From: Streptomyces halobius
GTDB lineage: Bacteria > Actinomycetota > Actinomycetes > Streptomycetales > Streptomycetaceae
DNA length: 64,000 nucleotides
Assembly: GCF_023277745.1 (NCBI RefSeq)
Contig: NZ_CP086322.1
Location: 2,604,001-2,668,000, forward strand
Direction of reading: 5' to 3'
Below, in pieces: positions 54,138 through 63,884 of the stretch. The notes under the pieces are model-generated. The model was given only the letters and a program-made list of their open reading frames with translations. It was not told where the DNA came from and made no database searches. Made by a program: the position numbers and the translations under genes. Within the stretch, counting starts at the first letter, position 1; every line of letters starts with the position of its first letter.

Positions 54138-55538
54138 TCAGCTGTCGAGGCGGGACAGGATCGCCGGGCCGAGGTCGGTGACATCGCCGGCGCCCATGGT
54201 GAGAACAAGGTCACCGGGCTTGGCCATTCCGGCGATGACCTCCGGGATGGCGCTCTGGTCGCTCTCGGCGGTGACCTCGGCGCCGGCGGTGCGCGCGGCG
54301 TCGATGATCAGGGCGCTGGTGACGCCCGGGATCGGGTCCTCGCGGGCCGGGTAGATGTCCAGGACGACGGAGGCGTCGGCGAGGGCGAGCGCCTGACCCA
54401 TTTCCGCGCCGAGTTCCTGGGTGCGGGAGAAGAGGTGCGGCTGGAAGACGACCAGCACTCGGGAGGTGCCGTCCACGGCGCCGCGGATGGCTTCCAGGTC
54501 GGCGGTCATCTCGGTGGGGTGGTGGGCGTAGGAGTCGATGACCTGCACTCCGCCCGCCTCGCCCATGAGCTGGAGGCGGCGCTTGACGCCGGTGTACTTG
54601 CCGAGCGCGGAGGCGAGGTTGTGCGGCGGCAGGCCCAGGGCGACGCCCGCGGCGAGGGCGGCGACGGCGTTGTGGGCGTAGTGCCGGCCGGGGACGGAGA
54701 CGGTGAAGGTGAGGATCTTGCCGCTGGTGAGCATGACGGTGACATCGCTGGTCAGGCCGCGCGGGTTGACCTTGAGGACGCGGACGTCGGCGTCCGTGGA
54801 CTCGCCGTAGGTGACGATCTCGATGTCGTAGCGGCCGGAGATCCGGGTGGCCAGCTCGCGGGCCCCGGGGTGGTCGGCGGCGATGACGAGGGTGCCGCCG
54901 GGGCGGATGCGGCCGACGAAGGTCTCGAAGGACTCGTAGATCTCGTCCATCGAGGCGTAGTTGGCGTGGTGGTCCAGCTCGACGTTGAGGACGATGGCGA
55001 CCTCGGGGGTGTACTTGTGGAAGCTGCGGTCGCTCTCGTCCGCCTCGGCGACGAAGATCTCGCCGGCGCCGTGCTCGGCGTTGGAGCCCGGGGCGTCCAG
55101 ATCGCCGCCGATGGCGTAGGACGGCTTGAGGCCGAGCGCGCCGAGGGAGACGGCGAGCATGGAGGTCGTCGTCGTCTTGCCGTGGGTGCCGGCGACGGCG
55201 ATGGGGCGCAGGCCGTCCATCAGGGAGGCGAGGGCGTCGGAGCGGTGCACGACCGGGATGCCGCGCTCATGGGCGGCGGCGAGCTCGGGGTTGTCGGAGC
55301 GGATGGCGGAGGAGACGACGACGCTGGTGGCGTCCGCGGCCAGATGGGCGGCGGCGTGGCCGATGCGGACGGTGACGCCGAGGGCGCGCAGGGCCTGGGC
55401 GGTCGCGGAGTCCTTGGCGTCGCTGCCCGCCACCCGGGCGCCGCGCTGGGCGAGGATCTTCGCGATGCCCGACATACCGGCTCCGCCGATGCCGATGAAG
55501 TGCGGCCGTTCCATCGAGGCTGGGATGGCGGGTGCCAT
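54138..55538 (-). CDS. murC: UDP-N-acetylmuramate-L-alanine ligase MurC
   Basis: A 466-residue Mur ligase that adds the first amino acid of the cell-wall stem peptide in the cytoplasm. N-terminal Rossmann motif FIGIGGAGMSGIAKIL, ATP loop AGTHGKTTTTSM, VEAD-like FVAEADESDRSF, and AYAHHPTEM in the C-terminal domain. ATG 55538 follows GGGAGACC. An alternative ATG eight codons on starts MERPHFIGIGG. It stands outside the usual dcw cluster, as is usual for Streptomyces murC. Confidence 0.96.
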   Translation of the reverse strand: MAPAIPASMERPHFIGIGGAGMSGIAKILAQRGARVAGSDAKDSATAQALRALGVTVRIGHAAAHLAADATSVVVSSAIRSDNPELAAAHERGIPVVHRSDALASLMDGLRPIAVAGTHGKTTTTSMLAVSLGALGLKPSYAIGGDLDAPGSNAEHGAGEIFVAEADESDRSFHKYTPEVAIVLNVELDHHANYASMDEIYESFETFVGRIRPGGTLVIAADHPGARELATRISGRYDIEIVTYGESTDADVRVLKVNPRGLTSDVTVMLTSGKILTFTVSVPGRHYAHNAVAALAAGVALGLPPHNLASALGKYTGVKRRLQLMGEAGGVQVIDSYAHHPTEMTADLEAIRGAVDGTSRVLVVFQPHLFSRTQELGAEMGQALALADASVVLDIYPAREDPIPGVTSALIIDAARTAGAEVTAESDQSAIPEVIAGMAKPGDLVLTMGAGDVTDLGPAILSRLDS

Positions 55539-55582
55539 GGGCGGGTCTCCCTGATCGTCGCGAGCGTGGTGCCGGTCAAGCC

Positions 55583-55643
55583 TTGAGCGCGCTCAACCTT
55601 GAATGCGCTCAAGCTTGAGTGCGCTCAACTTGAGCGCGGTCAT
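55583..55643. promoter_or_regulatory. Palindromic TTGAGnnnnCTCAA array upstream of murC
   Basis: TTGAGCGCGCTCAA at 55583, TTGAATGCGCTCAA at 55599, TTGAGTGCGCTCAA at 55615 and TTGAGCGCGGTCAT at 55630: four dyads with a 15-16-base period. They lie 45-105 bases before the murC start and just after the response regulator gene. Each can bind a dimeric regulator or fold into a small hairpin. They may be an operator array for murC or a bidirectional terminator. Confidence 0.55.
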
Positions 55644-55687
55644 GATTCTCGCACCTGGCACTGACAACCTGCCTCGCGCTGGGTCGC

Positions 55688-56329
55688 TCAGCGGCGGATC
55701 AGGCCCTGGGCCGTGGCGGCGGCGACCGCGGAGGTACGGGAGTCCACGCCCAGCTTCGAATAGATGTGGACAAGATGGGACTTTACGGTCGCCTGGCTGA
55801 GGAAGAGCCGTTTGCTGATCCGGGCGTTGGACAGGCCGTCGGCGACCAGCTGGAGGACCTCGGTCTCGCGGCGGGAGAGACTGGTCGCGGGGGCCCGCAT
55901 CCGGTCCATCAGGCGCAGCGCGACGGTGGGCGCGAGCGCGGACTTTCCGGCGGCGGCGGTCCGGACGGCTGCGGCCAGTTCCTCGGGCGGGGCGTCCTTG
56001 AGGAGGTAGCCGGTGGCGCCGGCCTCGATGGCGGCGAGGATGTCGGCGTCGGTGTCGTACGTGGTCAGGACCAGGACCCGCGGGGCCTCGTCGCGGGCGG
56101 TGAGGGCGGCAGTGGCCTGGGAGCCGAGCATCCGGCCGCCGAACTGGAGGTCCATCAGGACCACGTCGACTTCGAGCCGTGCGGCGAGGTCGACGGCCTG
56201 TTCGGCGGTGGCGACGTCGGCGACGACGTCGAAGTCCGGTTCGGTCTCCAGGACGGCGCGCAGTCCGGCGCGTACGACGGGGTGATCGTCGGCGAGCAGC
56301 AGCCGGATGGGGGCTTCCGGGGTGGTCAC
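55688..56329 (-). CDS. NarL/LuxR-type response regulator
   Basis: A 213-residue response regulator. Receiver domain with LLLADDHP, phosphorylated Asp in VVLMDLQFGG and Lys in YLLKDAPPEEL. The C-terminal LuxR helix-turn-helix is LSRRETEVLQLVADGLSNAR and ATVKSHLVHIYSKLG. GTG 56329 overlaps the kinase stop (GTGA), so both are made together. The ABC exporter divergent from the kinase is the likely target. Confidence 0.94.
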   Translation of the reverse strand: MTTPEAPIRLLLADDHPVVRAGLRAVLETEPDFDVVADVATAEQAVDLAARLEVDVVLMDLQFGGRMLGSQATAALTARDEAPRVLVLTTYDTDADILAAIEAGATGYLLKDAPPEELAAAVRTAAAGKSALAPTVALRLMDRMRAPATSLSRRETEVLQLVADGLSNARISKRLFLSQATVKSHLVHIYSKLGVDSRTSAVAAATAQGLIRR

Positions 56330-57663
56330 GAGGCGGCCTCCGGGGTGGCGGGTGCTGCGGGGCAGGGCAGGGTGACGGCGACGGCGGTGCCCTCTCCGGG
56401 GGCGGACTCGACGGCGAGGGTGCCGTGGAGGGCGCGGGCCCGCGCCCGCATCGCGGCCAGGCCGAAACCGGTGCCGGTGGTGCTGGTGATGTCGGTGGCG
56501 CCAGTGGTGTCGGTGGTGCCGAGGCCGCCGCTGAGACCGGCGGAGCCGGGTGCGGGGACCTCGGAGGGGGTGAAGCCGACACCATCGTCGACGACGTCCA
56601 GGGCGACCTCGGTGTCCATGTAGCTGAGGGTCAGCTCGACGCGACCGGCGGCGGCGTGCTGGACGGTGTTGGCGAGCGCGGACTGGGCGATGCGCAGCAG
56701 GGCGACCTCGTGCGGGGTGGGCAGTTCGGTGGGGGCGCCCGAGACCTGGCAGTGCACGACGAGGCCCGACGAACGGGCGGTGGTGGCGCAGAGCCGCTCC
56801 AGGGCCGCGGGCAGCGAACCGGCCTCCAGGTCGGGCGGGCTCAGGGCGCGGACGAACCGGCGGGCCTCGGCGAGATTGTCGACGGCGGCGGTGCGGGCCT
56901 GCTGGACGTGGCCCAGGGCCGTGGCGGTGTCGCGCCCCTGGGGGAGGGCGCGTTCGGCGGCCCGTAGGAGGAGCTGGATGCTGGAAAGGCCCTGGGCGAG
57001 GGTGTCGTGGATCTCGCGTGCCAGCCGCTCGCGCTCGGCGAGGACACCGGCGGCGTGTTCCGCGGCGGCCAGGTCGCTGCGGGCGGCGGTCAGCTCCTCG
57101 ATGAGGCGGCGGCGCTGTTCGCTCTCCCGGTAGAGGGCCTGGTAGCCGAGGACGACGGCGACCGCGACGGCCGCGCCCAGAACGGGGCCGATCACCGTAC
57201 CGACCGTGAGGGTGTGGGTGTGCCAGCCGAATCCGGCGATGGCGATGACCGTGGTGGCCGCGACGGCGGGCAGCGCTGAACGCCGCGGCAGCAGATGCAG
57301 CTGGACGAAGAAGAGCGGGAAGGCCAGCCAGATGCCGTCCGGGGTGAGGGCGAGCAGCACCATCCAGACCAGGCCCACGGCCGCGAGCCAGAGCGCGGCG
57401 GCGGAGGTGGAGGTGCGCAGGCGGGGGATGGACGGGCCCGCGACGTAGAGGGCGAAGAGCACGACGGCGGTGATGAGGACGGCCGGTGCGTACGGGGCGT
57501 GGCCGGCGGCCGCCCGTACGGCGGCGAGCGCGAGCAGCGCGGCCACCATCAGGTGGAGGCACATGCGCAGCACCCGCAGGACGGGGGTCAGGGAGTGATC
57601 GGTCACGGCTTCTTCGGTCACGGCGTCGTCGGCCACTGATTGCCGGCACCGCTTGTTCGGCAC
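56326..57663 (-). CDS. NarL-family sensor histidine kinase
   Basis: A 445-residue kinase. About five or six membrane helices (~30-180) without a large outer domain, then a HisKA_3 phosphoacceptor (LAREIHDTLAQGLSSIQ, His) and a HATPase_c domain with VALDVVDDGVGF and GFGLAAMRARARAL. A Thr/Gly-rich insert (TTDTTGATDITSTTGTG) sits in the ATP lid. GTG 57663 is the earliest start; GTG at about 57636 is an alternative. The intramembrane-sensing layout is common for kinases paired with ABC exporters. Confidence 0.93.
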   Translation of the reverse strand: MPNKRCRQSVADDAVTEEAVTDHSLTPVLRVLRMCLHLMVAALLALAAVRAAAGHAPYAPAVLITAVVLFALYVAGPSIPRLRTSTSAAALWLAAVGLVWMVLLALTPDGIWLAFPLFFVQLHLLPRRSALPAVAATTVIAIAGFGWHTHTLTVGTVIGPVLGAAVAVAVVLGYQALYRESEQRRRLIEELTAARSDLAAAEHAAGVLAERERLAREIHDTLAQGLSSIQLLLRAAERALPQGRDTATALGHVQQARTAAVDNLAEARRFVRALSPPDLEAGSLPAALERLCATTARSSGLVVHCQVSGAPTELPTPHEVALLRIAQSALANTVQHAAAGRVELTLSYMDTEVALDVVDDGVGFTPSEVPAPGSAGLSGGLGTTDTTGATDITSTTGTGFGLAAMRARARALHGTLAVESAPGEGTAVAVTLPCPAAPATPEAAS

Positions 57664-57865
57664 GGCGTGATCGGCACGGCGTGTTCGGGCACGGACCCCT
57701 CAGGCTAAGCGCCCGGTTCCCCCTGCGGCATCAATCAAAAGGTGGAAACCGGACCGAACCCTTCGATCCCGGTGAACCACTCCGGGGCGCGATGCCCCGG
57801 ACCCCGGTGGCGGGCGACGGTGGGGGCCAGCCGCCGGACAGTGGGTCCGGCGCCCGGACCCGAGG

Positions 57866-58975
57866 ATGGCAGCGCCTGTGTTCGTCGCCTGGAGAGACCT
57901 GAGATTCGCCAAGGGCCGGTTCGCCCTGATGGGCACCGTCATCGTGCTGATCACGGTGCTGGTGGGGCTGCTGTCGGGCCTGACGGCGGGCCTGGGCCGG
58001 GAGAACACCTCCGCGATCACCTCGCTCCCCGCCGACCACCTAGTGTTCTCGGCGCCCCCCGAGGGTGGCGCCGTCACCTTCACCGAATCGCGGCTGACGG
58101 AGCGGACCGTACGGGACTGGGCACGGGTACCGGGCGTACGGCGGGCGGAGCCGCTGGGGATCGCCACGGCCAAGGCGGAGGCGGGCGGCCGGACCGCCGC
58201 GCTGTCGGCGTTCGGTGTGCGCCCCGGGTCGCCGCTGGCGCCGCCTGCCGGGCGGGTCGGGGACGGTGCGGCGGTGCTGTCCGAGAAGGCCGCCGCGTCC
58301 CTCGGCGTACGGGCCGGCGGCCGGATCACGCTGGGCGGCCGGGCGGTACGGGTCACGGCGGTCTCGGGCGCGGCGATGTTCAGCCATACGCCGGTGATCT
58401 GGACGTCGCTCGGTGACTGGCGCGCGCTGACGGGCGGACCGGGCGGACCGGGCGGATCAGACGGCTCCGGAGGCGCGACCGTGCTCGCCCTGTCCACCAC
58501 CGGGACGGACGGTCTGGCCGCCGTCGACCAACAGCTCGGCACCCGGACGGTCCCCCTCGACGACGCCCTCCAGGCCATCGGCTCCTACTCCGCCGAGAAC
58601 GGTTCGCTCCAGCTGATGCGCGGCTTTCTGTTCGCCATCTCCGCGCTGGTCATCGGCGCGTTCTTCACCGTGTGGACGATCCAGCGCAGCGGCGATGTGG
58701 CGGTGCTGAAGGCGCTGGGCGCGTCTACGGGCTCGCTGCTGCGGGACGCGCTCGGCCAGGCCGTCGTCCTGCTGGTGATCGGTACCGGCCTGGGCACCGC
58801 CGTCGCGGCCGGGGTCGGCGCCGGGGTGCGCGGCACGGTGCCGTTCGTCCTGGACCCGTCGACGGTGCTGGTTCCGGCCCTGATCATGATCGCGCTCGGT
58901 GCCGCCGGCGCCGCGCTGTCCATCCGCCGTATCACGTCCGTGGACCCGCTGACCGCGTTGGGAAGTGCCCGATGA
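57866..58975 (+). CDS. ABC exporter permease (FtsX/MacB type)
   Basis: A 369-residue membrane protein: helix near the N-terminus (~22-42), a ~200-residue outer domain, then three helices (~255-280, 300-325, 335-355) in FtsX arrangement, ending SIRRITSVDPLTALG. Such permeases take part in peptide or lipid extrusion or in mechanotransmission. ATG of the ATPase gene overlaps its stop. Divergent from the two-component genes. Confidence 0.9.
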   Translation: MAAPVFVAWRDLRFAKGRFALMGTVIVLITVLVGLLSGLTAGLGRENTSAITSLPADHLVFSAPPEGGAVTFTESRLTERTVRDWARVPGVRRAEPLGIATAKAEAGGRTAALSAFGVRPGSPLAPPAGRVGDGAAVLSEKAAASLGVRAGGRITLGGRAVRVTAVSGAAMFSHTPVIWTSLGDWRALTGGPGGPGGSDGSGGATVLALSTTGTDGLAAVDQQLGTRTVPLDDALQAIGSYSAENGSLQLMRGFLFAISALVIGAFFTVWTIQRSGDVAVLKALGASTGSLLRDALGQAVVLLVIGTGLGTAVAAGVGAGVRGTVPFVLDPSTVLVPALIMIALGAAGAALSIRRITSVDPLTALGSAR

Positions 58976-59721
58976 GCCTCGAACTGACCGATGTCACCCT
59001 CACCTATCCCGACGGCGGCACCCGGCTGACCGCGCTGGACCAGGTCTCGCTGACCGTGCCCGCGGGCTGTCTGACCGCGGTGATCGGCCCGTCCGGCTCG
59101 GGCAAGTCCAGCCTGCTGGCGGTGGCCGCCACGCTGATCGCCCCGGACGGCGGGCGGGTGGTGCTCGACGGCACGGACACCGCCGGGATGAACCGCGCCG
59201 AGCTGACGACGCTGCGCCGCACGGCGATCGGGACGGTCTTCCAGCAGCCCCATCTGCTGCCGTCCCTGACGGCCGCCGAACAGCTCCGGGTCATGGCACA
59301 CCTGGACGGCCGTTCGCCCCGTAAGGCCCGGTCGCGGGCGCTGGACCTGCTGGCCGCGGTCGGCCTGGCCGATCTCGCCGACCGACGGCCGCACCAGCTG
59401 TCGGGCGGTCAGCGGCAGCGGGTCAATATCGCACGGGCGCTGATGAACGACCCGGCCGTGCTGCTGGTGGACGAGCCGACCAGTGCGCTGGACCACGAGC
59501 GGGGCGCGGCGGTGCTGGAGCTGCTCACCACGCTCACCCACCAGCGCGGCACCGCGACCGTGCTGGTGACGCACGACCCGACGCATCTGGACGCGGTGGA
59601 CGAGGTCGCCGAGATGCGGGACGGACGGCTGCGGCCACGAACGGGGGCGGCGCGGCCGTATGGATGCCGTGTAACAGGCAGAGAAGGGAACGGGCAAACG
59701 GGCCAGCCGCTCGTCACATAG
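58972..59721 (+). CDS. ABC transporter ATP-binding protein (LolD/MacB type)
   Basis: A 249-residue ATPase: Walker A GPSGSGKSS, Q-loop VFQQPHLLPSL, signature LSGGQRQR, Walker B VLLVDEPTSAL and switch His in VTHDPT. Start ATG 58972 overlaps the permease stop (ATGA). The last ~25 residues after GRL are atypical. Confidence 0.95.
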   Translation: MSLELTDVTLTYPDGGTRLTALDQVSLTVPAGCLTAVIGPSGSGKSSLLAVAATLIAPDGGRVVLDGTDTAGMNRAELTTLRRTAIGTVFQQPHLLPSLTAAEQLRVMAHLDGRSPRKARSRALDLLAAVGLADLADRRPHQLSGGQRQRVNIARALMNDPAVLLVDEPTSALDHERGAAVLELLTTLTHQRGTATVLVTHDPTHLDAVDEVAEMRDGRLRPRTGAARPYGCRVTGREGNGQTGQPLVT

Positions 59722-60652
59722 CGCGGCACCCGCCCGGCCGCGCAGGCGGCGGTGCAGCACGCGGAACGGATGACCGCAGGAATCGTCGGGCCTGAGTCCC
59801 GCAGCGGTGTCAGCAGAAGCCGCTCCAGCCATCGAGATCGGAACGATCATCGCGCCAACAGCCATAGCCGGGGGTCTTCGTCCTGCTCGCGCTGCTGCCG
59901 GAATTCGCCGACGTCGGCCGGATCTGCTTCCTCGCCCTGCCCGGCACCGATTCACCGTGGTGGCCCGGTGCGGTGCCCAATCCGTACGGCGCAGTGTTCC
60001 AACACTTCTCCGCCGACGGCTGCCTAGGGCCGATGAACACTGTCTTCGATGTCTGCCAATGGCGCCCCAGGAAGGGGCTGGACATCGACCGCGGTCACTC
60101 TCCTCACGCTCCCCTACGCCGTCCTCGGCTCGGCTTGCACGGCCCTGGTGGGTGCAGGTGTCGCATGGGCCGTGCGCAGGTTGCGCGGGCAGCCGACGGC
60201 GAACGTTCCCGCGACCCCGGCGCCGACCGTACCGGTCTGTCGGCGCCTAGGTGCGGTGAGTTGGACGTCTGACCTGCGACTCCGGGACAACCGCCCAGCG
60301 TCTTGTCTCCGCCTGTCCCCGCGACGCAAAGACGCCCTCTCGGAGCACTGTGGCATCAGCCGTCGGTTCGCTCCGCGTTGACCGACGGCTCGTGGGTGGC
60401 CCTCTCAGAGTTGCATTCGGGCCGGCATCGCACAGGTCGCAGCGGTCCGAACGAATGGTTCCCGGAACGATTGGTTCCCCGAGGTGTCTCACTCCCGGGG
60501 TCACGCGCCGCAGGTCCGTGCCGCACCTCACGTCCTTCCCGTCCCGGCCCTCGCGGCGGCTTGCGTCACTCGTTCACCGGTGCCGGTATGCGCTTCGGAC
60601 GCACCGGGTTTTCACTGTTCCCGGGGGGCGACGACCGATCACCGGAGGGCGA
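59722..60652. other. Spacer with a decayed small membrane protein
   Basis: About 930 bases without an intact gene. Between about 59860 and 60240 two frames in turn read VFVLLALLPEFADVGRICFL, then PYGAVFQHFSADGCLGPMNT, and then (shifted) TLPYAVLGSACTALVGAGVA with WAVRRLRGQP. This looks like a broken two-helix membrane protein. 60250-60650 shows nothing but the GTG start region of the next gene. Confidence 0.4.
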
Positions 60653-62905
60653 GTGTCGGTACCGGACAAGCCGCGGGGGCGCGGGGTGTTGCCGCGGCTG
60701 GGGGAGTGGTGCGCCCGGCACTTCCTGGTCGTCTTTGTGGTGTGGGTGGCCGCGTTGGGCGGGCTTCAGGGGCTGAACAGAGCGGTCGGCGGATCGTTCT
60801 CCGACGACTTCACGCTTCCCGGTACGCAGTCGCTGAAGGGGTTGGACGTGCTCAAGGCGCACGATCCGGCGGCCGGCGGATACGGCACCCCCGTCGTCCT
60901 GCACAACGCCGCGCAGCCCCTGACCAACCTCTCACCTCAGGTCGGCGACGCAGTCACGGCTCTCCGGAAGCTGCCGCACGTACTGGCCGCGGTGAACCCG
61001 CTGGTGACGCCGCCCACGGTTGGGCAGACGGCCGGTCCACTGTCGTCCGACCGGCGGACCGCCTACATCATGGTGCGGTTCGACGTCCCGCCGGCCACCC
61101 TGGGCAAGGGCTATCTGCACGGTGTGGACCAGGCGATGGCGCCGCTGCGCGCGGCCGGTGTCGAGGTGGAGTACGGCGGACCGCTGGGCGAACTCTCCCG
61201 GCCGCGGCCGAGCGACACGCTCAGCGAACTCGTCGGGTTCGCCGCGGCGGTGGTGGTCCTGTTGGCCGGGTTCGGCAGCATCCTGGCCGCTGCGCTGCCC
61301 TTGCTTGCCGCACTCATCGGCGTCGTCACGGGCCTGGCCTGCCTCGGCCTGCTGGCGACCGCGTTCACCTTCTCCACTATCTCCCCCACCCTGGCCACCA
61401 TGATCGGCCTGGGCGTGGGCATCGACTACTCCCTCTTCCTTCTCACCCGCCACCGGCAGAACGTGATCGACGGCGTGGACGTGGCCGTCAGCGCGGGACG
61501 GACAGTGGCCACGAGTGGCCGGGCTGTCCTCGTCTCGGGCTGCACCGTCATCGTCGCCCTGGCCGGGCTGTGGGCCTCCGGCATCTCCTTCGTCGGCAAA
61601 CTCGGCGCCGCCGCCGCGCTCACCGTCGTCACCGCCGTACTGAGCGCGCTCACCCTGACCCCGGCCCTGCTCGGCCTGATCGGACGGCGCATCGACCGCT
61701 ACCGCGTCCGCACCCCGGTCGCCGAGAAAGCCCCCGGCACCGCCAGCGAGAGCAAAGGGGGCTGGCACCGGTACTCCCAGCGCATCGAACGCCGTCCGTG
61801 GTGGTTCCTGGCCGCCGGCCTCGTCGTCGTCGGCATCCTCGCCATCCCGCTGTTCTTCATCCGGATCGGACACATCGGCGACAACGCCGACCCCACGAGC
61901 TTCACCGACCGCCGCGCCCACGACCTGATGTCCTCCGCTTTCGGCCCCGGCTCCAACGGACCGCTCACCGTCGTCATCGACGGAACCTCCGTACCGCCCA
62001 CCGACCGGAACACCCTCGTCCAGCAGGTCACCGGGGCCCTCACCGGCCTGCCCGGAACCGCCTCCGTCAGCCCCGTGCGGACCACCCCCGACGGCAACGT
62101 CCTGAGCGCCACCGTCATCCCCTCAGCTTCGCCCCAGGCCGGGAGCACCACTGCCCTGGTCAACCACCTCAAGGACACTGTTCTCCCCAAGGCTGTCGCC
62201 GGTACCCCCGCCGACGGCTACGTCACCGGCACCACCGCCGTCCAGGTCGACTTCACCAACCTCCTCTCCAGCCGCCTGCCCCTCATCATCGCCATCGTCG
62301 TCGGCCTGGCCTTCCTCATCATCCTCACCGTCTTCCACGGACTGGCCGTGGCCCTCAAGGCGGCCCTGCTCAACCTCGCCTCCATCGCCGCCTCCTACGG
62401 CGTCGTCGTCGCCGTCTTCCAATGGGGCTGGGGCGGACCCGCTCTCGGCGTCAACGGGACGGTGCCGATCGAGAGCTACGTACCGATGATGATGTTCGCC
62501 ATCGTCTTCGGCCTGAGCATGGACTACGAGATTTTCCTGCTCTCCCGCGCCCACGAAGCCTGGCTGCGCACAGGCGACCCCCATGGCAGCGTCGCCCACG
62601 CCTTGGAGATCACCGCACGCGTGATCACCTGCGCTGCGCTCATCATGGCCAGCGTCTTCGCCGCGTTCATCATCAGCCAGACCATCGTCGTCAAAATGCT
62701 CGGCCTCGGCCTGGCCGTCAGCGTCCTCATCGACGCGACCGTCATCCGGCTCGTCCTCGTCCCGGCGAGCATGACGCTGCTCGGCAAGAGCAATTGGTGG
62801 GCGCCTCGCTGGCTCGACCGGATCCTGCCCCGCCTCGACGTCGAAGGCCAGGGGCGGAACGGCGTGGGTACCGGCCAGTCACTCGACTCGTCGGACACGG
62901 CCTAA
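60653..62905 (+). CDS. MMPL/RND-family membrane transporter
   Basis: A 750-residue protein with two similar halves, each with one helix, an outer loop domain and five helices. Family signatures are GIDYSLFLLTRHRQ in the first half and SMDYEIFLLSRAHEAW in the second; the Asp-Tyr pairs are the proton-relay site. GTG 60653 follows GGAGGG by four bases. MMPL proteins export lipids or hydrophobic metabolites. No partner genes are adjacent. Confidence 0.92.
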   Translation: MSVPDKPRGRGVLPRLGEWCARHFLVVFVVWVAALGGLQGLNRAVGGSFSDDFTLPGTQSLKGLDVLKAHDPAAGGYGTPVVLHNAAQPLTNLSPQVGDAVTALRKLPHVLAAVNPLVTPPTVGQTAGPLSSDRRTAYIMVRFDVPPATLGKGYLHGVDQAMAPLRAAGVEVEYGGPLGELSRPRPSDTLSELVGFAAAVVVLLAGFGSILAAALPLLAALIGVVTGLACLGLLATAFTFSTISPTLATMIGLGVGIDYSLFLLTRHRQNVIDGVDVAVSAGRTVATSGRAVLVSGCTVIVALAGLWASGISFVGKLGAAAALTVVTAVLSALTLTPALLGLIGRRIDRYRVRTPVAEKAPGTASESKGGWHRYSQRIERRPWWFLAAGLVVVGILAIPLFFIRIGHIGDNADPTSFTDRRAHDLMSSAFGPGSNGPLTVVIDGTSVPPTDRNTLVQQVTGALTGLPGTASVSPVRTTPDGNVLSATVIPSASPQAGSTTALVNHLKDTVLPKAVAGTPADGYVTGTTAVQVDFTNLLSSRLPLIIAIVVGLAFLIILTVFHGLAVALKAALLNLASIAASYGVVVAVFQWGWGGPALGVNGTVPIESYVPMMMFAIVFGLSMDYEIFLLSRAHEAWLRTGDPHGSVAHALEITARVITCAALIMASVFAAFIISQTIVVKMLGLGLAVSVLIDATVIRLVLVPASMTLLGKSNWWAPRWLDRILPRLDVEGQGRNGVGTGQSLDSSDTA

Positions 62906-62913
62906 CTAGAGGC

Positions 62914-62950
62914 GGTGGGCACGGACGGATTTGAACCGCCGACATCTTCG
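62914..62950 (-). tRNA. tRNA 3'-end fragment, possible attachment-site relic
   Basis: On the minus strand, GGCGGTTCAAATCCGTC forms a T arm (five-base stem, TTCAAAT loop), followed by CGTGCCC and ACC, like an acceptor strand with the discriminator base. No matching 5' acceptor (GGGCACG), D arm or anticodon arm lies upstream. So only the 3' part of a tRNA gene is present, as left by integrating elements that use tRNA ends as att sites. Confidence 0.45.
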
Positions 62951-63386
62951 GGGACTGGGTTCTGCTGACGCTGGGCCGAGTTTTAGCAGGTCAGAATGGG
63001 TAGCGGGGCTCGCGGGGGCCGTTCAAGGTGCTCCTTATGCGGCCTCGTCTTCCCTCGTTTTTCCTTGGTCGTCTTCGGCCTTCTGTCCCCCGCCGTACGT
63101 ATCCCGGGGCATACAGCCAGGCCCTGGTTTCGGAAGGGGTGAATGGGAGCCACGTTGCTCCGTCCGTGGCGGCGATGGACACCTACAGAGGTCCATGATT
63201 GGCAACGACCTGGGAGCCACCCCTTTCGAATGACTCCCGCGTCGTCAGCCGACCGCTCGCTCCCTGCTCGATCTCCGCTCATCGGCGGCGAACGTAGTTC
63301 CGGACAGTCTTGAGCTCGCAGCCCGCCTCTGATCACTCGTCCACCCGACCAGAGAACCAAGGGGCACGAGGCCGTCGCGGTCCCCG
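62951..63386. other. Spacer with nothing recognised
   Basis: About 440 bases between the tRNA fragment and the SRPBCC gene. Open frames are short and not coding-like. The composition is slightly lower in GC around 63040-63110. Confidence 0.45.
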
Positions 63387-63884
63387 TCAAGCTGCGGGGC
63401 CGGCCAGCAGTGCGTCGACCTGGTTCAGGGCTGCGGACATGCCCTCGACCATGCCCATGGACACCAGTTGCTCCATCGCCTCGGGCGTGGGGAAGGTGCT
63501 CTCGATCGTCATCGTGGTGGCCGTCTCGCCTTCTGCGGTGAGCTGCACGCGGACGGTCATAGTGGGCATGTCGGGGTTGGGATGGCCGGAGTCGTCGGCA
63601 AAGCCGTCTTCGAACTCCAGCCGGTACGGGGCATCGACGGACACGATGCGCCACCAGCCGTTGTGCTTGTCGCCTTCCGGCCCGGTCATGAAGTACGTGA
63701 CCGCACCGCCGGGGGTCAGGTCATGGTCGACTACGGTCGCGGGGTAGGTCGGCGGGCCCCACCACCGCTCAAGCTGGCGGGGGTCCTGCCAGATCTGCCA
63801 CACCCGCGCCGGCGGCGCGTCGAACCGCGCGGTAATCGTCAGCGTAAGGGTTTCAGGGTTCTTCTGGACGTCGATCACGGTCAT
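63387..63884 (-). CDS. SRPBCC/AHSA1-family protein
   Basis: A 165-residue START-like protein with TARFDAPPARVWQIWQDPRQ, LERWWGPPTYPA and a C-terminal helix (EQLVSMGMVEGMSAALNQVD). Such proteins bind hydrophobic ligands. Its start lies inside the end of the ArsR-type gene (32-base overlap), the common regulator/SRPBCC pair of actinomycetes. Confidence 0.92.
   Translation of the reverse strand: MTVIDVQKNPETLTLTITARFDAPPARVWQIWQDPRQLERWWGPPTYPATVVDHDLTPGGAVTYFMTGPEGDKHNGWWRIVSVDAPYRLEFEDGFADDSGHPNPDMPTMTVRVQLTAEGETATTMTIESTFPTPEAMEQLVSMGMVEGMSAALNQVDALLAGPAA

Noticed and set aside
55583..55643. CRISPR array
   Set aside because: Units are 14-base dyads with one or two bases between; no spacers and no cas genes.
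60484..62934. 816-codon second frame over the MMPL gene
   Set aside because: Arg/His/Pro-rich composition typical of a shifted frame; the membrane helices and MMPL motifs are in the other frame.
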